Part shown: positions 13,401 to 24,047 of the stretch, one piece after another
Position numbering within the stretch: the first letter of the stretch is position 1
Layout: each line of letters starts with the position of its first letter
Assembly (NCBI RefSeq): GCF_963576615.1
Contig: NC_088711.1
Span: forward strand, 34,088,121 to 34,152,120
Direction: 5' to 3'
DNA length: 64,000 nucleotides
From: Watersipora subatra
Taxonomy: Eukaryota > Bryozoa > Gymnolaemata > Cheilostomatida > Watersiporidae
Notes under the pieces: generated by a model
What the model saw: the letters and a program-made list of their open reading frames with translations, nothing else
Told to the model about the DNA's origin: nothing
The model's database searches: none
Position numbers and translations under genes: made by a program

Positions 13401-16400
13401 AGATCAGCCTTACAATAATAATAATAATATTGCTATTGTGAGTGGTTATATTAATAATACCAATAATGATAATAATAATGATAATATTAATAGTAATGAG
13501 GATGTGTGGTAAGGCTAGTAATGAGGATGTGTGGTAAGGCTAGTAATGAGGATGTGTGGTAAGGCTAGTAATGAGGATGTGTGGTAAGGCTAGTAATGAG
13601 GATGTGTGGTAAGGCTAGTAATGAGGATGTGTGGTAAGGCTAGTAATGAGGATGTGTGGTAAGGCTAGTAATGAGGATGTGTGGTAAGGCTAGTAATGAG
13701 GATGTGTGGTAAGGCTAGTAATGAGGATGTGTGGTAAGGCTAGTAATGAGGATGTGTGGTAAGGCTAGTAATGAGGATGTGTGGTAAGGCTAGTAATGAG
13801 GATGTGTAGTAAGGCTAGTAATGAGGATGTGTGGTAAAGCTAGTAATGAGGGTGTGTGGTAAGGCTAGTAATGAGGATGTGTGGTAAGGCTAGTAATGAG
13901 GATGTGTGGTAAGGCTAGTAATGAGGATGTGTGGTAAGGCTAGTAATGAGGATGTGTGGTAAGGCTAGTAATGAGGATGTGTGGTAAGGCTAGTAATGAG
14001 GATGTGTGGTAAGGCTAGTAATGAGGATGTGTGGTAAGGCTAGTAATGAGGATGTGTGGTAAGGCTAGTAATGAGGATGTGTGGTAAGGCTAGTAATGAG
14101 GATGTGTGGTAAGGCTAGTAATGAGGATGTGTGGTAAGGCTAGTAATGAGGATGTGTGGTAAGGCTAGTAATGAGGATGTGTGGTAAGGCTAGTAATGAG
14201 GATGTGTGGTAAGGCTAGTAATGAGGATGTGTGGTAAGGCTAGTAATGTGAGAAAATAATGAGATAAACTAGAGAAATGCCGAAAGTTGGCAAAGAAGTT
14301 GGAAGAAGACCAAGAAGACCTTCATGATTGATATTTTTTGTTGTTGTTGTTAGGACAGTAGGTAGATTCCAGAGTGTTGAGAAGGAGCTGATCTAATTAA
14401 ATACAGACATTGAAATATGAAAATAGACACTTCACTACTTTTTTGAAATGAATGCTGTGAACAGTTCTGAGTTAGCGGGTTATATATTTTGACCTGAGAC
14501 TCAATGCCATTATTGACATTTTAACTCAACAACATGCCGGGCTTTCTACATTCTATATAATAATATTAACACAATGCAAGTGAATCTCTGAACATTAGTA
14601 ATAAGTAGAGCTGGTCTAGAGTTTGCGCAACTCGAACAGCAACTTGTTTTCAATATTGATTTGTTTAAATAGGGAACATCTTTAATCTGACTGACCTTCC
14701 TGACTTTATTGATAGTATGCAACCTTGTTTTGCTTCTATTTATAACTTTATTTATGGTATGGAAAAATTGTTCAATCTTTATTTATAACTGTTCAGTCTT
14801 TATTTATAACTGTTGCATAGCTTTCTGTATAGTCGTTTGTGTACCCTACATTAACCTGTCTATGTAATTTTCTATATAGCCCTCTATATAGCCCTCCATA
14901 TAGCCCTCCATATAGCCCTCCACATAGCCCTCTATATAGCCCTCTATATAGCCCTCCATATAGCCCTTTATATAGCCCTTTATATAGCCCTCCATATAGC
15001 CCTCCTTATAGCCCTCCATATAGCCCTCCTTATAGTCCTCCATATAGCCCTCTATATAGCCCTCTATATAGCCCTCCATATAGGCCTCTGAACATTTTAA
15101 CCACTCATGGTCATAAAACTCATCTCATGCAGTCATGTTTCATGTGGCAGACACTGCTCGGCACACCCAGAGTAACAGATGTGAACATAATGCTGAGAAT
15201 ACTGCAAGAGGGAGATTTGAGGTGCAAGACTGAGGACTCAACTACATTTCTGCATGAAAGCGTCAAGTATAGCCTTCCCGCTCAGTTTGTAGCCAAACTG
15301 TTCAGTTTGGATGTGCCTCTGGAGGAGAGAGACAATATGGGCTTCACAGCGAGGGAATGCGCCCTGAAAGCCAACAAACTAGATCTTGTGCAGGTGAGCA
15401 TCTTACTAGCGTTAGCCTTGAGACTGCGTTTTCTGCTGATGTGTAGAGCTTTTCTGAAGAATTGCTTGCATCAGGCTATAGCCATGAAGTAGCCTTGTTC
15501 CTCAGGCTAAAATACAAGAATTGATGAGCTTTCAAATGAGACTATTATCTGTCGAATGTCAAGTGTGGTTGTTCAGTGATTTGCATAAGCTCATGTATGT
15601 TAGTGCAAGTGCTTTGTGTAAGAAGGATTGACGATATTATTTTCAGCATGTCAATACTCTGTTAGATTGTTTAAATAGATGAGGATGCTAGTTGGCTATT
15701 TTATAATAAAAAGCCTTGAGCACCAGTAGCACATATTAGTCTGTTCTCAATATAATTATCATGTCCTTAACTTCAAAATGAGTGTTACAGTCATATCTAG
15801 ACATACGAGCGTAATGCGTTTTGGGACTGAGCTCGTATGTCAATTTAATCGTGTCTCAAGTCGCTATTTCCTATATAAAATGGTTTAATACAAATTAATC
15901 CGTTGCCATACTATAAAAAGAACACAAAACAGGATATTACGGTGGGAAATCGTATTTTTAATTGTTGTAATTCAGTACCTACGCTAACAAATTGACAAAT
16001 GCCTGTTTAATTGTTAAAATCTGAAATAAAATGTAACATTGTTATGTACGCTACTGTAAGCTTTTACCTTTAAGACAGACATAGAGGTTAACGGCAGTCG
16101 GAGAAAGACTTAACAGCAAAGTGTTTGGTAAACTAAACTTTTATGACACTACGTAACAGCAAATTTGAATTTAACTTCAATGAATTTAACTTACTAAACG
16201 CACACTTGAAGCTAATGCTCAATCTTTTACTAAACTTACTTTAATTTTATCGTTTTACTCGAAATAAAACTAGACAATCGATGTGCAGCCATAACGAAAC
16301 TAAGTTATTAATATAATACTATATTCTATATGGATAAGGATATGTTAAACAGCGTGTACTAATACTGCTGACGTATACCACTATATATTGTCTTGTATAG

Positions 16401-19400
16401 CTGACAGCGGTAGACTGTAATGAATAAGTTATTCTAGTTTAACTTCCTTGTAAAGAGGGGAGTAATATGGAGACAGTTGAATAGAGGGGAGTAATATGGA
16501 GACAGTTGAATAGAGGGGAGTAATATGGAGACAGCTGAATAGAGGGGAGTAATATGGAGACAGCTGAATACCGGCTACTTAGGTAAACATTTGTTCTAAA
16601 AATTATCACCTCAACTTTCATAAATCAAAAAAGTGGCATTAGTTGTGTTTAGACAACCGACAACACCTACATTCATCCTGGACACTGGTCTTCGCCTCAG
16701 CTCATGTACTATATAGCCTAATTATCCTTATGTAAGAATGGGGCACCAGAACAGGTCAAATACCAGCCATCGATGTAAAACTAATTCAAAAACTCCGGCC
16801 AAGTTAATGATGGGATGCATGGCAGCAGAGCCATGGCAGCCGTGTAAATAAGCTTATACTGTAATCATTTTTCTTAAAATGTGCAATAAATCAACTTTGA
16901 AGTTTTAAGGAGATGCAGGCTGGTCTGTTTCCTGCTTTACTCGCGTTCTACCCACTAATGCTATTTCGTTGTTACTATACTGTTATTTATCAACTATGTA
17001 ATAGCACCAGGTAATGGTCTGGCACTTTTCTACAATGTTAAACACATAATAACTCTTTTGATGTTTTTCGTAGAATCAGTCAAAATTTAGTGACTGGAGG
17101 GAGAATAACTCATGCACATGGCTAGGAGGTATTCAAACTTTCACTGCTCATTCTTCTCAATTATTTAGTGTATGGTGATAAATTGTTTGGTTCTTCCATC
17201 TCCTGACACTGCGCTTAAAAACTGATCTCAAGTCCACCTATTCATACTGCCAACCTGTAACAACTTCTTGTTAACGTGTTTTACTTTATAATCAAATATG
17301 GACGAGTGGTTTTCACCAGATTGTTGTTGATGTCGAATGTACTTGCTGTAAAACATTACTTTAATTCATACAAAGAAGGCTGAGAAGGCTGAGATGTTTC
17401 TAAGCGAGTTGCACTTTTCACATATGCAGTTGTTTTATCGACACGCTGTTTACTCGTTAATCTGCTGCTGACACAGGTGATGGATGACGTGGTCATACAG
17501 GCTGCCAGAGACGGTGACCTCAAGAGACTCGAGACTATCGTACTTCAGCACTATGAGATCAATGAGGTGAAAACAGCGAATGGCCAGAGATTGGCTACAC
17601 TGGCTGCAAACAAAGAGCTACCATCCAAGATGGTCAAGTTCGTACAGAATATACCGGATATGCAGGCATGTATAATGCGTATTCAATATACCATGCTGAA
17701 TGAGAATGGACCGTTTGGAGAATTGCCCTGCGCTATCGTAACGACGATGGTTAATATTTTTATTAGGCGCATATGCAGAATCTCTGGAATTGTGTATACA
17801 GAAACGATCTCGTTCAGCTGAGGAAGTACCTGTCTAGCAAGGATCTAAAAAGAGTTATCTACTCTCGTAACAGGTAGGTATTGATCTCTGTGTATTGAGC
17901 TCTTTACATACTTATCTATGCTAGAGACAGCTTCTTGCATTTATTATCATTCATTATTCCTTGCACTGTAGGATTCCTGTGGTCCTGCAGAGCTGCAAGT
18001 CTGGCCCTGATCACAGTTTGAGTTTTTTTTTGCAGTGTTCATGTTTTTCGGGAGTTATGCGATCATTCTACCTCTCCTTTTACAAGCTTTTTATGTCTTG
18101 CTACTAACAACTTGTGTGTATATTTAAATATCTACATGTTTTGACCTTCTAACTATGGATGTCAGTAATTATGTCCATTTTTCCAGCATCTGCCAACTTG
18201 TCAATGATTGTCAGAAGTTAAATATTTGTCTCTCTGTGATTGCCAGAAACGGTTTGCATGTTTGTCTCTTGTCGCTAGGAGTTGTGTGCCCTTCTGTCTA
18301 GCATTGCTGTGAGTTGTGTGCCCTTATGTTGTCAGGTGTGGCAGGAGCATACTGCTCCTTGCTATACTCTACAAGAACAAGGAAGCTGTTCGCATGATTC
18401 TTAAAAAGCATCATCGGCTTGTTGAATATTTTGATAATGTAAGTTAAGACCTTTGTATTCTTTGTTTTCTTTGTTTCTGATTGGCTATACTTGACCATTT
18501 GATTTTTAAATCAACAATATTAGTATATGTGTTTAACAATATGACACACGTGTCTAAATCCTTATTTGATGAAATCATAACTGAAAGTTTGTTGATTTTG
18601 CTGCGGTCCGAGTTATGACAAAGTCTCTTGGTAAGCGTGCAAATTGGCTGTCATCTCAAGTTTGGCAAAATGTTTTGGCACAAATTTATCAATTTTATTG
18701 GCTAGTTCCTCTAGCATCTAATTTTTCTCGTTTCACACTAACTATGCCATATAAGGTAAGGATTATAGGTCAAACTTCACCTTTTGATAGCACTGAAGCA
18801 ATATTATGTCCATCCTTTTTTGATGGCTCAAAGTCATGCTCACAGTACATCGACCTTTTTGTCAATGTATGTACATTCCGTACACTCTGTACATTGACCT
18901 CTCATCTGTACCATTGCTCTGTTCATTGACCTCTCCTCTGTGCCATAGCTTGGTTCATTGACCTCTTCTCTGGACTGTAGCACTGTTCACTGACCTCTTC
19001 TCTGTACCATAGCACAGTTCACTGATCTCTCATCTGTACCATAGCCAAGTTCACTGACCTCTCAACTGTACCATAGTTCCCTTGACCTCTCTTCTGTCTT
19101 CCAGAACATGCTTACCTGTCTTCACTACTCGTATTTGATGTTTGGAGATGACATGGAGATTGCACAGTTATGTCAGGCTGCAGGAGCATCTGTTGACTGG
19201 TGCTGCTCAGTAAGTTATCTTAATACTAGCTGTTCTCACCAGGCTTCTACTAAAACATGTTGTGTTTCATTTAATGAACGCAATAAATTTCAGGAGATTA
19301 GGACTAGGATAGAAAGGTTAAACATACCCTGCCAGAAGGCACTATTTCCTGTCATTTATATGCATCTCCTCAGGCAGATGTGGGCTTACCACATGTGGAT

Positions 19401-22400
19401 TTTGCATTTGCATTCATCCTTAATCCACCTGCCACTTTATCACAAGTCAAGCACAACTGTGATACTGTCTGATATAGAGTTTCCCTTATAGAAGTCATAG
19501 AGAAACTGTGTATCCTGGGTGAGTAGGGAATGCTGTACAGTTATTCAAGATTTTGGACTGAGAAACGAAAATACGAAAACAAATGTCTTTCTATGTACAC
19601 TTTTGTTGCTACAAATGTGTTAAACTTAAATGAAAATATAGTTTTATTAAACGGGTGTGTTGTATGAAATATGTTTCTGAGAGTCTATTTATGAAACTGT
19701 TTGCTTTTTTAAATTTACAGCACGGGATGTCAGCCTACTTCTACCAAAAGCACATCATGGATGAGGCCAACTTTGCAGTCTGTCAGAACTATGTGCTCTC
19801 TTTAGCGCTGCAGATCTTTCCTGATGGAGAGAGATTCAAAGACTCCTTTAGGGAAGCCTGTTTGGTGAGTGATTTGTCTGTAATCTCAGCTCTTGTAATT
19901 TAGTAAAAGTTGGCTATATGAGTCGCTATAATTAATTTATTAAGAGCAGAGCAGACAATTCTGAACAGTTTTAGTAGGTATCCTTAGCACCATGTAAACA
20001 AGCAAAACATCATCCCAAAACTCCATCGCAGACAGGTTGAGTACACATACTAACCACACTATGAAAAGCTGTCAAAGCACTTGTTCTTAACCATTGGTAA
20101 AACACGAGGGGGGATACAAACAGCATCATGGTGATTGAAAGAAGCAGCTTGACCTTCAGCCATTGGAGGTCACAAAGTTATGAGCAGCAAATGCTGTTTC
20201 TCAATATTTGAAGCATACAAGCTAAAGGATATCGTATTGATAAGGCTTGATAGAGATAAGAGTAGATAAAATTCCAGCCTTAATCTCGTCATGTGATGTG
20301 CATGTCATTTTAGAGTGGGAACTTGACTGAAGTCTGTAGGTTGGCTGATCTCTTTCGACCTTATGACTCAGTGTCTGTACTCACTAAAGCTTACCTCCTC
20401 TTCGATGTTATTGATGCCAGACACGAAGACGTTGCAATATTCCTACTGAAGGAAGGATCTGACAGCTCCATTACTAAGCAGGTGACTCGTCTTCTCTTTC
20501 CTCTTCCTCATTCATTTCTAAAGTTGACTGATCTCACAGGATAGCTTTCCCAAGATTGATGCTAATTACCTTGATTTCTCTATAAATTTCCTTAATCTTA
20601 TTTGGCTTCTGTCATTGGGTGCGAGATTCATCACAAAGTATGCCAAAACGTTATTACAGAGTCATTCAATTCTGCAAATAGATATATCTTTTAAAGAAAC
20701 CATCAAAAGGTGCGTACACTCACACCCCTACATACAGTTAAACCCCTACATACACTCACACCCCTACATACAGTTAAACCCCTACATACAGTTCAACCCC
20801 TACATACAGTTCAACCCTACATACAGTTCAACCCCTACATACAGTTAAACTCCTACATACAGTTCAACCCCTACATACAGTTCAAATAAATATTATCAGT
20901 AATTATATGTAGCGTTGAAACATGCATTATGCAAGACTTGATATAAAAGACCAAATATATGGAACTAAATTCATAAAGCAATAATCAGTAAAGCTTTGTT
21001 GTATTGTCCCTTTTTTACAAAGGGTCAAGTTGATGGAGGTGTAACCGTGGTAAAACGAGTGATGAACAGAGCTCAGGTAGAGGTTCTGCAAGGGATACAG
21101 GGCTAGTCAAACTTTATATTAACTTTTATCACAGTTATATAATACATTACCACTCGTAACACAGTTATATAATACATTACCACTCGTAACACAGTTATAT
21201 TGTACATTACCACTCGTAACACAGTTATATTATACATTACCACTCGTACTAATCTTGGATTACCACTCGTACTAATTTTGGATTACTACTCGTACTAACT
21301 TTAGATTACCACTCGTATTAACTTTAGATTACCACTCGTACTAACTTTAGATTACCACTCGTATTAACTTTAGATTACCACTCGTACTAACTTTAGATTA
21401 CCACTCGTACTAATCTTGGATTACCACTCATACTAATCTTGGATTACCACTCAAACTAATTTTGGATTAGCACTCGTACTAATCTTGGATTACCACTCGT
21501 ACTAATTATGGATTACCACTCATACTAATCTTGGATTCATTTTGAAAACAAAAAGGCAAGGTATACAGAGCTGATTAACATCATTCAAACAATGTAAAAC
21601 TAAACAATATAAAAGGGATCTCTGTACATTTGTATTAATTTACCAAAATTCTATAAAATGTTTCAAATGTTTAAATATGGAAATTTTAACGTGTTTAAGT
21701 TAAATAACTCACAGGTCTCTGGTGGGAGGTCTGAGTTTGAGTAGACATCCCCATCCATTTGGGTTAACTAGGATGAGGAAACAATTGTATATATAGTGCG
21801 CCCTCGGGTTGCGATGACCATGTTATACAATTTTTTGTCCCACGATGTAGAACACAATGATTTTCCACCCTCTCCATACGAAATATTTTTCATCGTACGA
21901 TATCGACAAAAGATCTTCTCGAAATTCAAATTTGGCAGTTGGTGTGCTTATTACGTCGGAATAACAAATACAGTGAAACATGGATAACTCGCCCTCGGAT
22001 ATAGCGAACACATGGTTAACTCGAATGGATTTGCTTGGTCCGTTCCCACGCAATGATAAATGGCTCTATATAACTCGAACTCAACACTGTTATAACGAAC
22101 TGTTTTTTGCCCAACGGCTACCGAAACGGTTGCTATCGCTTTAGAAAATCACTTTATTCCAAGCCATAGAGGTAAACCTCGACTTTTCGTATTTCACAAG
22201 CGTCGTTATTACCTCCATCGGCAAAATATTTTTGTCAACGACTTTTCTAAAGGTTTGGTGAAATTTGATTTATCCTGCTATACGATGAATAGCACGGGCT
22301 AGCCGGGTCACGCGCGCAAGGATTTTCGCCACGCACATACAAAACAAAAACAGCATGTTGTTTTTGTTTTGTATTTGCGTGGTGAAAATCTTTGAGTGCG

Positions 22401-23689
22401 TGACCCAGCTAGCCCGTGATGAATAGTTGTCCGACGTTGATTCCGTGTTGAATCAACGTCGGAATGTTGAATGTTTAAAACGTCTTAAAAATTGTTGTAA
22501 GTAATTAAACGTATACGTTGTCTTAGCTAAAAAAAACTATTCATCGTTTGACCTAAACACAGAATACGTGTGTACATTCAATAAGTATCCATTCAAAAAG
22601 CATGAGTGATATACAATGTACCGTAAAACCTCGTAAAACTTGTAATTGAACTGCCTCGGAGTGTTGCTCTTAACGAATCACAGGTAAAGTAAGGTAATCT
22701 TTGCATAAACTTCAAGAAAAATCGGCAAAATTGATCGCGGGTAAAACGCTCAAAAGAAAAAGATGTCTTTTCTTTTGAGCATTTCAGCAACGATCAAGTT
22801 TTGCCAATGTCAATCTAAAAAACGTTCTGGCAATAACATCACCTCAAACAACAAACCAATCTCAAGTGATAGAAAAATCTCTATACTTTTTGATAAAAAC
22901 GTTTTAAGCTTTACATTAGAAGCATTAAATTTGAAACAAGTCATTTGTGCTTTTGATTTATATTATAGTTTGTATATGTACATGTATCTACTAATAAATA
23001 AGTAAATACATGGACTTGTGACAGTGCTCTGATAACTTGAACGCTCTGATAATTCGAACACTTTTGCTCGGTCCCTTGAAGTTTGAGTTATCCGAGTTTC
23101 ACTGTATGTCAATATGCTATTCGCCAAAATCCCTCAAACAATGAATAAAAGAGACATAACCATTCATTTGGTACCTAAAAAATAGTCGGTAACTCCCGAT
23201 CTCAGTAGCCCTGAACCTCTTATTCTATTGATCATTGGCTATGCCTCAACTATATGCTGACTAACACGTGTCTGGAAGGTCTTTCTGATGGTTAACTCAC
23301 CATTGCATGATCTTCAGAAGCGAAACTTGGTGGTGTTACGATTAGAATTAGAAAGATAGAAATAGAGAACTAGACGATAGCCTCAACATTTATTAATAGG
23401 AAATCATTTTTTACAGTATGAACATTGTGATCTGTGCCCCATGCTGGAATGTTTCCACCCCAGCTATTCGCTACTCGACCGTGCCAGAGCCAATCAACTA
23501 CCAAATCTTTCCAACTACCTTGTGGAAATGTCTGTTACCTCAACTGGCCCTCATGAGTCGCAGGGCCCCGTCGGTATGGAAATTGATCCGGAGACAGGCA
23601 TGAGCATAAATGTCGGTAATGGAGTTAGCGCTAATGGTGAATCAGTGGTGCTCTTGGCAGCGCAGTTTTCTGAAGATACAAGGCTATAG
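1439..23689 (+). CDS. Ankyrin-repeat-like protein, 3' part of gene (13 exons, 5' end outside window)
   Basis: Exons read from splice sites and continuous frame: 1439-1674, 2490-2679, 9557-9675, 10114-10371, 11399-11604, 15151-15393, 17477-17665, 17779-17873, 18336-18438, 19105-19209, 19721-19864, 20314-20481, 23417-23689 (TAG stop). Together they give about 775 residues, and the phase matches at every junction. The first exon begins in phase 2 after a tttgcag acceptor, so upstream exons are missing. Ankyrin-like helices recur: GTTYLHLIADNS and ETALHRLVRKPGS in exon 2, SGLTAQDYLE in exon 3, PLIVAAWEQGNYDTVDQLL in exon 5, TTFLHESVKY and GFTARECALKANKLDLVQ in exon 6, and VIQAARDGDLKRLETIV in exon 7. 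The C-terminal third (exons 10-13) is helical but not clearly ankyrin, and ends in a Ser/Gly/Asn-rich tail. I see no signal peptide, membrane segment or enzyme motif. A long ankyrin scaffold (for example TRANK1-like) is possible, but the exact orthologue is not recognised. Introns carry several transposons and minisatellites. Confidence 0.8.
2300..2411. repeat. 22-bp tandem repeat, about 5 copies
   Basis: Units contain gggcatattactgcac followed by a variable catgaga/cagaga. Located in intron 1, about 80 bp before exon 2 of the ankyrin gene. Confidence 0.8.
4708..5521. mobile_element. hAT-like transposon remnant with BED zinc-finger relic
   Basis: Terminal inverted repeats tagaggtggaacgagaca / tgtctcgttccacctcta are flanked by 8-bp direct repeats gctatcag (4700-4707) and tctatcag (5522-5529), 7 of 8 matching. 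The size of 814 bp is too small for a full transposase. On the minus strand, about 5210-5390 encodes MAAEEVLPILVPPPAKKS and, after frame changes, a BED-finger-like stretch (FGFKTEDGKF, then a Cys-x2-Cys, then GLHKHLKRNH). The frame is broken by at least one single-base deletion. It lies in intron 2 of the ankyrin gene in the opposite orientation. Confidence 0.65.
6071..6745. mobile_element. Foldback transposon with long inverted arms
   Basis: Arms 6071-6306 and about 6511-6745 are inverted copies of each other, with scattered substitutions, around a roughly 205-bp spacer. Outer ends are ttagcctgtcttgac / gtcaagacaggctaa. The 7-bp direct repeat cctcgcc flanks both sides (6064-6070, 6746-6752), consistent with a target-site duplication. 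Open frames inside the arms are by-products of the palindrome. Confidence 0.75.
6955..7210. repeat. Partial copy of the TIR family seen at 51.3 kb
   Basis: Shares with 51320-51500 the blocks aagattaaaatcga, gcggtaaaaacgctcag, gtgatgtaac, atatcggctattg and ctacgcg-ctctatt in the same order. The right end is missing. Confidence 0.5.
7406..7483. mobile_element. 78-bp miniature element with 7-bp target duplication
   Basis: Ends are taatgatatacagcc / ggctgtatatcattg. The 7-mer cccacac flanks both sides (7399-7405, 7484-7490). The surrounding sequence resembles 38740-38900, where no insertion is present, so the empty site can be compared. Its interior gccccgcccaca block is shared with the element at 10442. 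Confidence 0.75.
9845..10035. repeat. 18-bp tandem repeat before ankyrin exon 4
   Basis: About ten units of gctacagatagctat plus a 3-bp spacer. Open in the same frame as exon 4, which begins at 10114; read in that frame it gives a six-residue ATDSY-type repeat. Confidence 0.85.
10442..11303. mobile_element. 862-bp non-autonomous DNA transposon, same family as 7406
   Basis: Ends are caatgatata / tatatcattg, with subterminal inverted gggcggggtttaat and gatcgagctc blocks. The 7-bp repeat ataatag flanks both ends (10435-10441, 11304-11310). No transposase frame is recognisable. It sits in intron 4 of the ankyrin gene, ending about 95 bp before exon 5. Confidence 0.7.
12296..13368. mobile_element. 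piggyBac-like non-autonomous element
   Basis: Inverted ends ctcattcacacc / gggtgcgaatgag are each bordered by TTAA (12292-12295, 13369-13372), the piggyBac target duplication. No transposase frame is visible. A perfect internal palindrome, ctttcagccgtagt / actacggctgaaag, lies at about 12749-12780. Located in intron 5 of the ankyrin gene. Confidence 0.65.
13496..14248. repeat. 25-bp tandem array, about 30 copies, highly homogeneous
   Basis: Core gaggatgtgtggtaaggc plus tagtaat. Only a few units near 13800-13855 differ, each by one or two bases, which suggests recent expansion. In intron 5 of the ankyrin gene, not adjacent to an exon. Confidence 0.95.
14875..15085. repeat. 12-bp tandem repeat before ankyrin exon 6
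   Basis: About 17 units of tatagccctcca and close variants, ending 65 bp before exon 6. The frame Tyr-Ser-Pro-Pro/Leu is open from 14839 straight into exon 6. Confidence 0.9.
15788..16010. repeat. Left end of a pogo-like element (partial)
   Basis: Starts tacagtcatatctagacata and contains cgtaatgcgttttgggac, gctcgtatgtcaatt and a caaattaatccgttgcc block. This is the usual subterminal layout of mariner/pogo MITEs. No inverted right end was found before exon 7 of the ankyrin gene. Confidence 0.35.
16455..16570. repeat. 29-bp tandem repeat, 4 copies
   Basis: Units contain gaggggagtaatatggagac. In intron 6 of the ankyrin gene. Confidence 0.8.
18885..19104. repeat. ~32-bp tandem repeat whose last unit is the exon 10 acceptor
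   Basis: Seven units beginning tgacctctcntctgt at about 18895, 18928, 18960, 18991, 19023, 19055 and 19083. The final unit supplies the polypyrimidine tract and cttccag acceptor of the exon at 19105. Most earlier units end in ccatag, an acceptor-like sequence. Confidence 0.75.
20706..20886. repeat. 18-bp tandem repeat
   Basis: About ten units of cccctacatacagttcaa and variants, in the last intron of the ankyrin gene. Confidence 0.85.
21118..21537. repeat. Compound tandem array (30-bp then 23-bp units)
   Basis: Four units containing aacacagttatataatacat precede about thirteen units containing ggattaccactcgtactaa. The units share ttaccactcgta, so the second array seems to have grown from the end of the first. 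Confidence 0.85.
21971..23104. mobile_element. pogo/Tigger-like (Tc1-mariner superfamily) non-autonomous element
   Basis: The left end cagtgaaacatggataact and right end gagttatccgagtttcactg are inverted copies flanked by TA on both sides (21969-21970, 23105-23106). Subterminal ggtcc...gaac motifs are typical of this group. The ~1130-bp body has no intact transposase and carries two nested hairpins (22284-22425, 22431-22463). It lies in the last intron of the ankyrin gene. Confidence 0.65.
22284..22425. repeat. Long near-perfect hairpin
   Basis: Two arms of about 65 bp (acgggctagc...acaaaacaaaaac and its inverse) face each other across roughly 10 bp. It is immediately followed by a smaller palindrome, ccgacgttgattc / gaatcaacgtcgg, at 22431-22463. 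It looks like a compact foldback element inserted in the pogo-like element; a precursor of small RNA is possible but not shown. Confidence 0.7.
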
Positions 23690-24041
23690 CATTTTGTTTC
23701 ATTTGTAATCTTGCAAGTTTATCTCCCCTCATTGTATATATGATTATTTTATTAATTTCATTAAATGTTATTTTTGTCACAGAATGAACAAATTTATGCA
23801 TGTAATATTTAAATCTCTAAAGTTCAGCGTCTATTCTAGCCCTCTATTCAGGTGCTCATACTATGACCACCTTGAGTGTCAACCTGTCATACTCTGCTGC
23901 CAGTTCCCACCTATATTCTTTTACACTGACCAGCCGCAAGGTCTTCTCAGCCTCCTGTACATACAATAGATGCCAATGTTATTTCTTTTTCACTCACCAT
24001 TTATCGCAAAAAAAAACATTATTACGGAAGAACATTGATAT

Positions 24042-24047
24042 AATAAA
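24042..24047 (+). terminator. Candidate poly(A) signal of the ankyrin gene
   Basis: AATAAA about 350 nt after the TAG stop, followed by T/G-rich sequence. A closer ATTAAA at 23760-23765 is an alternative. Confidence 0.45.
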
